NCBI GenBank assembly: GCA_017428545.1
Contig: JAFRQR010000020.1
Location: forward strand, 310,001-374,000
Source: Clostridiales bacterium
Lineage (GTDB): Bacteria; Bacillota; Clostridia; Saccharofermentanales; Saccharofermentanaceae
Reading direction: 5' to 3'
DNA: 64,000 nt
The notes under the pieces are model-generated. The model was not told the DNA's origin. It saw nothing but the letters and a program-made list of their open reading frames with translations, and did no database searches. Shown piece after piece: positions 35,691 to 43,758 of this stretch. Made by a program: the position numbers and the translations under genes. Numbering within the stretch: position 1 is the first letter of the stretch; each line of letters begins with the position of its first letter.

Positions 35691-36161
35691 TCAATCTTTT
35701 TCATAATATACGATATCCATTTTATCATTGATCTTATCGACCCTGCCCGTCCGGTGATACCCGAGCTTCTCATAAAGATGAAGATTGCCTTTCTCCTGAA
35801 GGATCGTATCCAGACACCAATGGCCAGATCCGTAGATCTTTTCAGCCGCCAGGATCGCCTGCTGCGCATAGCCTCGATTTCGGAACTCCGGCATGATCCA
35901 GATGGGAGAGATGCGTTTTCTGCTGCCGTCCTTCTTATCCACGACACGGATCACACCGGCCTTCTCGCCGTTTGCCATGATGAAAAAGTAGGTCGTCCAG
36001 GGCTGCTCAAACCTCGCCAATACTTTGTCCACAGGTTCAGCCCCCGGGCTTGTATCATAGTCCTGATACTTATCCAAAAGCACTTGGAATGCTTCTACCT
36101 GCATCTTCCATACGGTTGCGATATCTTCCCGAGTTATCGGTTTTAATTCAATGCTCATCAT
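35691..36161 (-). CDS. GNAT family N-acetyltransferase
   Basis: 156 residues. ELKPITREDIATVWKMQVEAF opens a standard GNAT fold, with an acetyl-CoA loop IWIMPEFRNRGYAQQAILAAE (about 90-110) and NLHLYEKLGYHRTGR near the end. Its start lies inside the remnant of a dehydrogenase gene (36148-36243), whose expression signals it may have inherited. Confidence 0.85.
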   Translation of the reverse strand: MMSIELKPITREDIATVWKMQVEAFQVLLDKYQDYDTSPGAEPVDKVLARFEQPWTTYFFIMANGEKAGVIRVVDKKDGSRKRISPIWIMPEFRNRGYAQQAILAAEKIYGSGHWCLDTILQEKGNLHLYEKLGYHRTGRVDKINDKMDIVYYEKD

Positions 36162-36243
36162 ACTTTCTCAGAGCTCCGGCGATCGTTTTTCCGATGCCTT
36201 TGGCGCCTCCGGTGATCACCGCAACTCTCTTTTCATCTGCCAT
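36148..36243 (-). pseudogene. N-terminal remnant of a short-chain dehydrogenase/reductase
   Basis: A 31-codon frame begins ATG at 36243 and reads MADEKRVAVITGGAKGIGKT, then IAGALRKYDEH and stop at 36148. TGGAKGIG is the NAD(P)-binding glycine motif at the N-terminus of SDR enzymes, which are about 250 residues. The rest is missing and the GNAT gene starts within it. A deletion apparently fused the SDR 5' end to the GNAT gene. Confidence 0.7.
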
Positions 36244-36421
36244 ACCGCTCACCCCATTTCTATGTAAATTGTATCATTGATTACTCGAATATCCACTAGT
36301 TACTTAGTATAATCACGCCGCGATAAATTCTGATTATAGTGCGCGATAAGATGCCGGTATTTTTCAGGAATCCCCTCTGATGCTAGCATAAAACCACAAC
36401 ACATCATTGGAGGAAAAAACC

Positions 36422-37414
36422 ATGGCCGGTATTTATCAATCAATCACAGAGTTAGTAGGAAGAACACCGCTTTTGCAGCTGAACGGCTATAACAAAGCAA
36501 ATGGATTACAGGCCGATGTCATCGGTAAGCTTGAGTATTTTAATCCGAACCAGAGCGTAAAAGACCGTATCGCCCTCGCCATGATCGAAGATGCGGAGAA
36601 GTCCGGGAAACTGAAGCCGGGCTATACTGTTGTCGAGACAACGAGCGGTAATACAGGTATTGGTCTGGCAGCCATCGCCGCATCAAAAGGATATCCTTTC
36701 CGCGTATATATCCAGGATCAGGTATCCGAGGAGCGTTTCAAGGTCATTCATGCATTTGGCGGAAAGACGATCAAACTTACTGAAGAGCCGACACTGGGAC
36801 GAGTTCTCAAAGAGACGAACGGTGACTTTGTCGCAGCGATCGCAGCACTGAAAGAAGAAGTCCTCAGCAAAGAAGATAACATCGTTTTTGTTGACCAGTG
36901 CTCCAACCCGGCAAACCCGAACATCCACAGAGTAACCACAGGTCCCGAGATCTGGGAAGACACGGAAGGCAAGGTCGATATCCTCGTTGCCTGCGTAGGT
37001 ACAGGTGGAACGATCTCCGGTGCAGGCGGATTCTTAAAGTCAAAAAACCCGAATATTAAGGTAGTCGGTGTACAGCCGGGACCCAATTCTCTCCCGAGTG
37101 ATGAGAAGCCGGAACCGGACGAAGAGATCACCGGTGTACATCCTTTCTCAGGCGTTCCGGATAGCATTATCCCGGCAACTTTGGACCGTAACATCTATGA
37201 CGAGGTCATCGCCGTAGAAGCACTCGATGCATACAAGGCAGCAAGACAGGTCGCCAAAAAAGACGGAATCCTCATCGGCACATCTTCCGGTGCTGCGCTC
37301 TTCGCTGCTACACAACTTGCCAAGAGACCCGAGAACAAAGGAAAGAAGATCGTTGCTGTTTTCCCGGATACAGGACTTCGTTATCTTTCGACAAATCTTT
37401 TCGCCGAGGAGTAA
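36422..37414 (+). CDS. cysK: Cysteine synthase (O-acetylserine sulfhydrylase)
   Basis: 330 residues from ATG 36422, with GGAGG 8 bases upstream. It makes cysteine from O-acetylserine and sulfide with PLP. Signature motifs: NGYNK...PNQSVKDRIALAMIE with the Schiff-base Lys (about 43), ETTSGNTGIGLA substrate loop (about 70), VGTGGTISGAG phosphate loop (about 180) and GTSSGAALFAA near the end. Length and motifs match CysK rather than cystathionine beta-synthase. A plus-strand island in a minus-strand block. No riboswitch recognised upstream. Confidence 0.93.
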   Translation: MAGIYQSITELVGRTPLLQLNGYNKANGLQADVIGKLEYFNPNQSVKDRIALAMIEDAEKSGKLKPGYTVVETTSGNTGIGLAAIAASKGYPFRVYIQDQVSEERFKVIHAFGGKTIKLTEEPTLGRVLKETNGDFVAAIAALKEEVLSKEDNIVFVDQCSNPANPNIHRVTTGPEIWEDTEGKVDILVACVGTGGTISGAGGFLKSKNPNIKVVGVQPGPNSLPSDEKPEPDEEITGVHPFSGVPDSIIPATLDRNIYDEVIAVEALDAYKAARQVAKKDGILIGTSSGAALFAATQLAKRPENKGKKIVAVFPDTGLRYLSTNLFAEE

Positions 37415-37416
37415 CC

Positions 37417-38355
37417 TCAGAATAGATCCAGCCGCATCTGCCGGTCGATCCAGCTCTTTTGTACTGCCTGATGAATCATATCATCAGGCATACTTGTCCC
37501 TATGAGAAAAGGGGACTTCGGATCGTGACGCCGCATGTTTTCGCGAACCAGCGAAGGATCCGTATTGGCATAGCAGTATCTGCATAAATGTCCGCAGGTA
37601 TCGTAAGCGCCGATGTCCGATCCCAGAAGACAGGCGCACTCTCCGTTTCTCTGGTTCTTCCCCGTCTTCGGGACGATCAGGTTAGAATGAAGCGCTGTCT
37701 CATAGGTCGACACCGTCATGCAGCCCGAGCAGTCGGCACCATAAGGCGCAAGTGCTTTTCCCTCGGCACAGGGACGGATCATCATGCCATATTTCTTCCC
37801 GATCTCGATAAACGCTTTTCCGAGAGTCATCCGGTCATCCAGAGAGACTTCCCGCGCCTCCGGAAAGTTTCTCTCCACTTTCTTATAGATGTCCAGGAAA
37901 CTGATGACGCAGGTCTTCGTGTAGCCGGAAAGGGCCGCTGCCATCTTCTCGAACATCCCGATATGCCACTCCACCGAGTGAGCTGCATCGACGAGGATCG
38001 GATCGTAGCGCCAGCCCATGCTGTCCACGCCGACCCGATCCGAAAGCTTCTGAAAAGACTCCATCACCCGCTCCTTATCCGGAACATGGGGCTCGATGTC
38101 TTTTCCATAAGGCGTGATCGTCACAAACCAGTACTGTCCGTACGGATCCAGCACATCCATCTTCGGAAGCATCGGCGCGGGATTTTTGGTGCAGAAAGAA
38201 ATCAGATCCACCACCTCGGGAGACAGGCTGTATCTCGTCACCTGCGAAGGATGATAGGGATTACGCACCAGAACGAAGCCTTCTTTGATCCGGTTACAGA
38301 GCCACTCGGAATAAAAGGCCGGAATATCGGTCCGCATGCCTGTCTGGATGATCAT
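37417..38355 (-). CDS. DUF1848 family protein (radical-SAM-like Cys motif)
   Basis: 312 residues. SGWxDI-like start (QTGMRTDIPAFYSEWLCNRI), then VRNPYHPSQVTRYSLSPEVV and ITPYGKDIEPHVPD. A C-terminal cysteine set CAxL..YDTCGHLCRYCYAN carries CxxxCxxC-like spacing. These are hallmarks of DUF1848, sometimes annotated as radical-SAM-related. Overlaps the sirtuin gene by 4 bases (ATGA), so the two are one transcript. The reaction is unknown. Its recurring neighbourhood with SirTM is worth testing. Confidence 0.75.
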   Translation of the reverse strand: MIIQTGMRTDIPAFYSEWLCNRIKEGFVLVRNPYHPSQVTRYSLSPEVVDLISFCTKNPAPMLPKMDVLDPYGQYWFVTITPYGKDIEPHVPDKERVMESFQKLSDRVGVDSMGWRYDPILVDAAHSVEWHIGMFEKMAAALSGYTKTCVISFLDIYKKVERNFPEAREVSLDDRMTLGKAFIEIGKKYGMMIRPCAEGKALAPYGADCSGCMTVSTYETALHSNLIVPKTGKNQRNGECACLLGSDIGAYDTCGHLCRYCYANTDPSLVRENMRRHDPKSPFLIGTSMPDDMIHQAVQKSWIDRQMRLDLF

Positions 38356-39203
38356 GATTTCAGCTCCTTTAGGACCTCGCCGATATCGCCCGTGATCAGG
38401 ATCGCCTGGTCCCTGATCTCCTCCGGACAGAGGGCTTCCTCGAAGTTGATGCAGGCATAGGTGGCCTTCGGATTCTGCATGGTCATTTTCCAGAACGGAT
38501 ACTTAATGATGACCGGTGTATTGTATCCGACACCCAGTTCCAGGAAAAGGATTCTCCCCGTCTTATGCGTTTCCAGAAATACTTCGTATCTCGAGCACGC
38601 AAGTTTCCATCCGTCATCCTCGACAAACTTATCGTCGGAACGAAGATTCATGGTAAGCGGTTTTCCGCACTTCGGACATCTCGGGATCAGCTCGGAGGGG
38701 ATCCGCATATCCTTCTGCTGCTCGTACATTTTCTTGATCATCTCTTCGTTATCGTAGGTATCCTGCGTACAGGGTTCCGTGCACTGGAAAAGACCGTAAT
38801 CCCCCTGCGTATAAAAGAGCCTTTCCTTATCGAATCCCGCCTTCTGGAAGCAGTGATCCACGTTCGTCGTCAGGACGAAATAGTCCTTCTCTTTCACCAG
38901 CGAGAAGAGATCGTCATACACAGGTTTCGGCGCATCCAGATAACGGTTGATGTAGATGTATCTGGACCAGTACGCCCACATGATCTCCGGCTCCATCCCC
39001 AGCACATGAAAGCCGCCGGTATACATGTCCGTAAAGCCGTACTTTTCAGAAAAGTCGGAAAAGTATTTCTCGAACCGCTCACCGCTATAGATAAAGCCCG
39101 CCGAAGTAGAAAGACCTGCACCGGCACCGATCACGACAGCATCCGCCTCTGCGAGAGCCTGCTTCAAATTTCTAATGTTTTCTGCAAAATCCATACTAAC
39201 CAT
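38352..39203 (-). CDS. SIR2-family protein, class M sirtuin (SirTM)-like
   Basis: 283 residues from ATG 39203 (GAGGAG upstream). NAD-binding GAGAGLSTSAGF (about 26-37), TTNVDHCFQKAGF (about 112-124) and FYTQGDYGLFQC (about 129-140), where Gln stands in place of the catalytic His of deacylase sirtuins. A Zn site CPKC near 176 and later Cys. These are features of SirTM enzymes, known to be protein ADP-ribosyltransferases encoded with Zn-macrodomain hydrolases and lipoylated carriers. Here the macro gene is 1.5 kb away on the same strand, with a two-gene insertion between, and no GcvH-L or LplA is seen. Confidence 0.85.
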   Translation of the reverse strand: MVSMDFAENIRNLKQALAEADAVVIGAGAGLSTSAGFIYSGERFEKYFSDFSEKYGFTDMYTGGFHVLGMEPEIMWAYWSRYIYINRYLDAPKPVYDDLFSLVKEKDYFVLTTNVDHCFQKAGFDKERLFYTQGDYGLFQCTEPCTQDTYDNEEMIKKMYEQQKDMRIPSELIPRCPKCGKPLTMNLRSDDKFVEDDGWKLACSRYEVFLETHKTGRILFLELGVGYNTPVIIKYPFWKMTMQNPKATYACINFEEALCPEEIRDQAILITGDIGEVLKELKS

Positions 39204-39204
39204 G

Positions 39205-39684
39205 CTAATACTCTCCTCGCGACATTATAACTTCCTTCAGCCTTATGTTTTTATCAAATACATCCTCATTCAAATTACTCATTTCCAACAGACTACGCAC
39301 ACACCATTCAGGATCTTGGGTATGAAATGAATAATAGACATCGTTGAGCTGCCTATAAGGGAAAAGACTCATCACAAATTTTGTTGTCGTTTCTCTGGTA
39401 TATGCAAGATATCTATATATGTAGCCCATCCAAAACAGAGCGCTTTTTGAATACTTTGTTTGACCATAATTCGAGTCTCCAAACTGTTTCTGAATACTGT
39501 CTATTCCTTCATTCACATCTAATGATAAAACTGACAAATTATTTGTATCCAGTTTTTTTAGATAGTCAGAGTGTAAGAACCTTCGAATGAATACTGCTGT
39601 AGAGCAGTGTAAGTCTGCAGATTTTTCAAATAGTTTGCCTTGAAATTCCGCAAGTAAAAGACCATCATGATCAAACTCTTTCAT
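39205..39684 (-). CDS. Unknown partner of the HTH-DUF3990 protein, putative antitoxin
   Basis: 159 residues, AT-rich. The core KSALFWMGYIYRYLAYTRETTTKFVMSL (in pieces, about 75-105) and a C-terminal half with YRQLNDVYYSFHTQDPEWCV resemble small helical proteins found beside DUF3990 genes (from memory). Its start overlaps the stop of the HTH-DUF3990 gene by 4 bases, typical of toxin-antitoxin pairs. No enzymatic motif, so a neutralising or activating partner is inferred. It ends 2 bases before the sirtuin start. Confidence 0.6.
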   Translation of the reverse strand: MKEFDHDGLLLAEFQGKLFEKSADLHCSTAVFIRRFLHSDYLKKLDTNNLSVLSLDVNEGIDSIQKQFGDSNYGQTKYSKSALFWMGYIYRYLAYTRETTTKFVMSLFPYRQLNDVYYSFHTQDPEWCVRSLLEMSNLNEDVFDKNIRLKEVIMSRGEY

Positions 39685-40532
39685 TTCAGCAACTCCTCAA
39701 TATATAGTCCATTTTTATACTCTCTTTTGGCAAGTTTGAGTTTTGTATCTATTTCATAGCCTCTTTCAATTAGTTTCTTTCTACTATCCTCTCTTTCCGG
39801 AACAGACAAATAATATCTTTCTATTGGAACCAAATTCTTTAATGCCTTTTCCGTTTTTAAGATATATTGCAATCCCAATCTTGAGGCAGATAATGAATGA
39901 AGGGCTACATCAGCATTGATCTCCCCTTCTGCAAATTGAGACATTACATAAAACATCTTGTTATCTGCAATCGGTGCTATGATAACATCTGCTTTTTCCA
40001 CTTTATCTATAACAGCTCGGACTTTCTCACTTTTAGCATAATTTCGAATCGTTCCCCGGAAATAACATATTGCAATCATCCAATCTAGAGAACAAGCAAA
40101 TTCCAAACACTTCATCCCTTCTAGTGAGTATTTAAAGGAATACACTGAAGCCTTATCATATTCACACACAAAAGATAGTGCCTGATTGTATGTTTGTCCC
40201 AAATAAAAGCCATTCCCAAAATCACAATTATCTCGTGACCCGGCAACGGATATGTCAGAAAGACCGCATTTAGAACCATGAAACAAGACCATACCATACT
40301 TCTCTCTTATCAATTCCTCTTTCACAGAATTGATTCTATATTTCTGTCCATAGATGTATGAGTATAGTTTTTCACAGATTTCATCTGTCGCCATACCTTT
40401 CTTCTCTATAGCATCAAGCGTGGTTCGCGAGATCCTGGTTATTTCTGACAGTTCCAGTTTGTTTATTCTTTCCGCTTCAAGAATAAACTCAATATCTTCC
40501 TTGATTTTGTATCTGCAGTTAACATTCATCAT
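39681..40532 (-). CDS. HTH-DUF3990 protein, predicted ADP-ribosyltransferase toxin
   Basis: 283 residues from ATG 40532 (GGAGGAG upstream). An N-terminal XRE-like HTH (about 10-50: DIEFILEAERINKLELSEIT, RISRTTLDAIEKKG) is fused to DUF3990 (about 85-240): MVLFHGSKCGLSDISVAGSRDNCDFGNGFYLG (in pieces) and TYNQALSFVCEY. The HGS...DFGxGFYLG pattern is the H-Y-type NAD-binding core of diphtheria-toxin-like ADP-ribosyltransferases, to which DUF3990 has been related. AT-richer than its neighbours and preceded by its own operator. Likely a toxin that carries its own DNA-binding domain; target unknown. Confidence 0.75.
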   Translation of the reverse strand: MMNVNCRYKIKEDIEFILEAERINKLELSEITRISRTTLDAIEKKGMATDEICEKLYSYIYGQKYRINSVKEELIREKYGMVLFHGSKCGLSDISVAGSRDNCDFGNGFYLGQTYNQALSFVCEYDKASVYSFKYSLEGMKCLEFACSLDWMIAICYFRGTIRNYAKSEKVRAVIDKVEKADVIIAPIADNKMFYVMSQFAEGEINADVALHSLSASRLGLQYILKTEKALKNLVPIERYYLSVPEREDSRKKLIERGYEIDTKLKLAKREYKNGLYIEELLK

Positions 40533-40553
40533 AGATATTTCTCCTCCACTTAT

Positions 40554-40598
40554 ATTATAACAAAATAAACTTGTTTGTACAGACTGGACAAACAAGTT
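40554..40598 (-). promoter_or_regulatory. Promoter and 11-bp inverted-repeat operator of the HTH-DUF3990 cassette
   Basis: A perfect TATAAT on the minus strand (40554-40559) lies 22 bases before the ATG. Just upstream, 11-bp perfect arms AACTTGTTTGT / ACAAACAAGTT (40568-40578, 40588-40598) with a 9-base spacer cover the -35 region. Binding there by the cassette's HTH would block transcription. Confidence 0.75.
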
Positions 40599-40655
40599 TT
40601 CTCTGGAATCAAAATCCTATTATCACAAGTATTCAGATGTATCTGGATCAGTATG

Positions 40656-41543
40656 TCACTTTGTCTCCAAAGCACTTCTAAGGGATTCTGCATCTTTATA
40701 TCCCGGAATTGTCGGATCATCAGCAATTCGACGGCCTTCTTCAATCGCCTGGAGCGTATCCGAATATTTTAGAAGGTTCTGGTAAAACAGAAGATCAATA
40801 TCCTTAAACACATTGAAAAGCACTTTGATCCCGCTTCCGGTCGTATCCAGATATTCCTTCACTGTTGCCACGGCGATCTCCGCTGCTCTTTCATTCGGAA
40901 ACATAAATACACCGGTAGAAATGCAGCAAAACGCGACACTCGAAAGCCCGTTTTCGTCCGCCAGTTTCAGGATCGAACGGTAGCAGGAAGCCAGATCGTC
41001 TTCGTTTTGTTTCGTCAGAACATGCTGTACGATCGGGCCGACGGTGTGGATGATATACTTAGCCGGAAGATTAAATGCCGGCGTGATCTTGGCGCCTCCG
41101 GTCGGTTCCGGATGTCCCTGTTTCTCGATGATGTCATTACAATAAAGCCGAAGCTGGATACCGGCCTTGGAGCCCAGGATATTATCCAGACATGAATGCA
41201 GCCACTGGTAGCAGCCGGTGAAGCCGGAGTTTGCCGGATTCACCACAGCATCCACAGAAAGCCTGGACATATCTCCCTGCCACAGATAGATACGTGCATC
41301 CGATCCGATGGGCGTAAGATCCTCTAATCTCACGATTCCTTCCGCTTCATTTTCCGCCGTCAGATATTCATCCTGAATCTTCAGAAATTCCTCACTGATC
41401 GGATCGGGCATACGGATATTCATAAGCCCCCGAAGGAGATCTTTCTGCTCCTTTTCGCCGGCGGGTATTTCCACATCAGATACATCCGATCGCTCCGCCA
41501 GAAGCTGCTTGATCAGCCATATTCTCTGCTCATCATGATTCAT
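40656..41543 (-). CDS. Zinc-containing macrodomain protein-ADP-ribose hydrolase
   Basis: 295 residues. An N-terminal helical extension (LIKQLLAERSD, LMNIRMPDPISEEFLKIQDE) precedes the macrodomain: DAVVNPANSGFTGCYQWLHS (about 100-119), CLDNILGSKAGIQLRLYC, TGGAKITPAFNLPAKYIIHTVGP and CISTGVFMFPNERAAEIA. The extension and the Cys-His-Cys pattern after NSG match SirTM-linked Zn-macrodomains that remove protein ADP-ribose. The inserted cassette separates it from the sirtuin gene. Its start is 1 base from the VOC stop, so it is co-transcribed with upstream genes. Confidence 0.85.
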   Translation of the reverse strand: MNHDEQRIWLIKQLLAERSDVSDVEIPAGEKEQKDLLRGLMNIRMPDPISEEFLKIQDEYLTAENEAEGIVRLEDLTPIGSDARIYLWQGDMSRLSVDAVVNPANSGFTGCYQWLHSCLDNILGSKAGIQLRLYCNDIIEKQGHPEPTGGAKITPAFNLPAKYIIHTVGPIVQHVLTKQNEDDLASCYRSILKLADENGLSSVAFCCISTGVFMFPNERAAEIAVATVKEYLDTTGSGIKVLFNVFKDIDLLFYQNLLKYSDTLQAIEEGRRIADDPTIPGYKDAESLRSALETK

Positions 41544-41953
41544 CAGATCCCCTCCTCTTCCAATGTCTCAGAAAACCGCAGAAGATACCCGTCCGGGTCC
41601 TGGATCAGCACTTCTTTCTCCACATAGCTGACGCCGTCGCAGCGGTACTTGCTGGTGAATATATCTTTAAACGGAACCACGCCTTTTTCTTTTATCCTGG
41701 CAACGAATTCCTCCACATGATCGATCTCGATCTGGAAATTGATCCCTCTTCCAAGCGGATACTCCAGCTTCCCGGTCTCCCAATGGCCGTTGATCTCGTT
41801 GATCATTAACTGCGCTTCTCCAAGCGAAAGAAAAGCAAACTTATCCTCGACTCGTTCGTACTCGATCCTAAAACCCAGTACGTCCGTATAGAATCGTTTG
41901 GATTTCTCAATATCGGAAACACTCAGTTCCGGAACCAGTTGATTGAATCGCAT
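41543..41953 (-). CDS. VOC/glyoxalase-fold protein (bleomycin-resistance-like)
   Basis: 136 residues with two beta-alpha-beta-beta-beta modules: LVPELSVSDIEKSKRFYTDV opens the first and VLIQDPDGYLLRF closes the second, as in bleomycin-binding BLMA-type proteins. Metal ligands of true glyoxalase I are not clear, so drug binding or an unknown dioxygenase-like role is possible. Shares a base with the macrodomain gene start. Confidence 0.82.
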   Translation of the reverse strand: MRFNQLVPELSVSDIEKSKRFYTDVLGFRIEYERVEDKFAFLSLGEAQLMINEINGHWETGKLEYPLGRGINFQIEIDHVEEFVARIKEKGVVPFKDIFTSKYRCDGVSYVEKEVLIQDPDGYLLRFSETLEEEGI

Positions 41954-41989
41954 ACTCTTTTCTCCTTGAAGGGTCCCCTTCTCCTTGCA

Positions 41990-42670
41990 TCATTCCCCTA
42001 AAAGATCGGCTAACGTATCAGATGTTTCGACCGGTGCCCAGTGGCCTTCCACACAGATCTCCGGGTCTATTTTCTTGATCGTATCCGCAAGTTTTCTGCT
42101 AAGCTCCTTGTCTTTTTTTCCATTGGGAAAAGCACTGCACGTGGCGTCTCCTAGGAAAAGGGTCTTATCTTCGCACACATACACAAGCGTCGCGTCATCC
42201 GTGTGCGGGGATTCGGATTCGAGGATCTTTACCGTGCATCCGCCCAGATCCAGCGTCATCTCTCCATGGTAGATCATGTCGGAAGGAACGACGATGACTT
42301 CCTTATTCCCGGCATATTCTTTTCGCACACTATCACCGATCGCGAGGAAACACGAAGGCCCGTTCTTCTCGATCTTTTCTTTCCATTCTTTCAGGTACTG
42401 GTTGGTCCTTTCGTTACAGATAGAAAGACCATGTATCGCATGCATGGCGAAAGTGTGATCCCAGTGCCAGTGCGTGAGGACCGTCAGATCCGGAAGCGGA
42501 AGTCCCTCTTTTTCCAGAAGTGCATAGAACTCTTTCATATGCACGTCCGAATGCCCGGCATCGACAGCCAGGCTCCATTTCTCTCCTCTGATATAGCCGA
42601 GATTCGGGCGGTCCCGCTCCTCTTCAAACGGCATATACCAAATATGTTCAGATAATTTTTTCAGTTCCAT
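41990..42670 (-). CDS. Metallo-beta-lactamase-fold hydrolase
   Basis: 226 residues. THWHWDHTFAMH (about 66-77) is the HxHxDH zinc motif; SPHTDDATLVYV (His about 155), LFLGDATCSAF and a final EGHWAPV provide the other ligands. Fold is MBL; substrate unknown. GAGAGAATG-type signal precedes the start. Confidence 0.85.
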   Translation of the reverse strand: MELKKLSEHIWYMPFEEERDRPNLGYIRGEKWSLAVDAGHSDVHMKEFYALLEKEGLPLPDLTVLTHWHWDHTFAMHAIHGLSICNERTNQYLKEWKEKIEKNGPSCFLAIGDSVRKEYAGNKEVIVVPSDMIYHGEMTLDLGGCTVKILESESPHTDDATLVYVCEDKTLFLGDATCSAFPNGKKDKELSRKLADTIKKIDPEICVEGHWAPVETSDTLADLLGE

Positions 42671-42711
42671 TTTTGCATTCTCTCTTTACTTTTTCAGAAG
42701 GAACAGATCCG

Positions 42712-43752
42712 TCATCGAAGCCATGCCAGAATATCCGGATCCTTTCCGTTCTCTCGTATCCATGTTAACACGTTTTCCTTCGTTCGGATCTTATCTGCAA
42801 GCTCCTTCGGGAGGGCAGATAGAAACTCCGAAATGGAAACTTGCGAATTCTTCCGGATTTCTTTCAGAAGAAGTGTATCTTTCTTTTTTCTCTCCGCTTC
42901 CGACTTCGGATATCCCTGTCCGAAAGGCTCGGAAAAAAGTTTCTCGACCGTCTGTTCAAGATTCTCTTTTCCCTGCCATGTATACTCCTCGCCCAAAGGA
43001 ACCGACACGGCATTTCCGTCGTTGATCTGCGCGAAAAGATATGCATCCATCGGTGTCGGAACATACCCGCAGAGCACTCCCGGCACGTTATTACAAGCCA
43101 GCATCATGCCCTGCCCGGAAGAGCATCCTGTCACCACAAGCTCCAAAGATCCTGACGCCAGAAGAATCCCCGCCAGAATGGAGATCTCGATGTAACTGTA
43201 CTTCTCTTTTTCCTCCGGAGTGCAACCGAAATTCAGAACCGTCGCATACTTCGCATACTTCTTCACGGTCTCGAATAGAAGTGAGTTCTTTTCGCCCTGG
43301 GAACTGGCCTGGATCACGCCGATCCGCATCGGGACTCCGCGTATATTTTTCTCCTTCTGGTAAAAAGCACGGACGAACATCTGAAACTCTTCTTCGCTTT
43401 CGCAGGCCGTTCGGCACTGCTCCATTTTCGAAGCAGAGCGGAGATACACATCCTCGATCTTTTTGCACTCAAATTCCGGGCATTCCTTACACCAGGATAC
43501 GTCATGTTCTTTCGTACAGGGAAGAAGCATAAAGCTGCAGGTCGGACGGCAGCCGCAGCCGGTACACCGGATCTCATCGTTACTGACTACGTGATCCCTC
43601 CATCCGGCACGATACCAGAACTCCGCCGTCTCGTGAAGTTCCTCTTCTGTTCTTGCCAGAAATCTGGGGCAGACCGCGCAATCGTCCCCGCACACGGAGT
43701 AGACCGGCGGTGCTTTTCGAAGCTCAGGAAATCGATCAATATACCATTTCAA
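42712..43752 (-). CDS. Fusion of a Cys-rich DUF3795-like domain and an RpiB/LacA-like isomerase domain
   Basis: 346 residues. The first about 110 carry many cysteines (YSVCGDDCAVCPRFLART, RCTGCGCRPTC, WCKECPEFECKK), as in DUF3795 metal-binding domains. Residues about 140-275 resemble ribose-5-phosphate isomerase B: RIGVIQASSQGEKN, VLNFGCTPEEKEKYSYIE, VTGCSSGQGMMLACNNVPGV, with Cys in GCSSGQG at the RpiB active-site position. A C-terminal about 70-residue charged tail follows. A combined metal-binding/sugar-phosphate protein is unusual. Confidence 0.75.
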   Translation of the reverse strand: MKWYIDRFPELRKAPPVYSVCGDDCAVCPRFLARTEEELHETAEFWYRAGWRDHVVSNDEIRCTGCGCRPTCSFMLLPCTKEHDVSWCKECPEFECKKIEDVYLRSASKMEQCRTACESEEEFQMFVRAFYQKEKNIRGVPMRIGVIQASSQGEKNSLLFETVKKYAKYATVLNFGCTPEEKEKYSYIEISILAGILLASGSLELVVTGCSSGQGMMLACNNVPGVLCGYVPTPMDAYLFAQINDGNAVSVPLGEEYTWQGKENLEQTVEKLFSEPFGQGYPKSEAERKKKDTLLLKEIRKNSQVSISEFLSALPKELADKIRTKENVLTWIRENGKDPDILAWLR

Positions 43753-43758
43753 ATCGCG

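Noticed and set aside
36260..36421. Regulatory riboswitch before cysK
   Set aside because: Only a repeated CGCGATAA word is seen, without a convincing fold or known cysteine-control motif.
43041..43577. Long antisense ORFs over the RpiB-fusion gene
   Set aside because: Shadows of a G+C-rich coding strand with no start signals or motifs.
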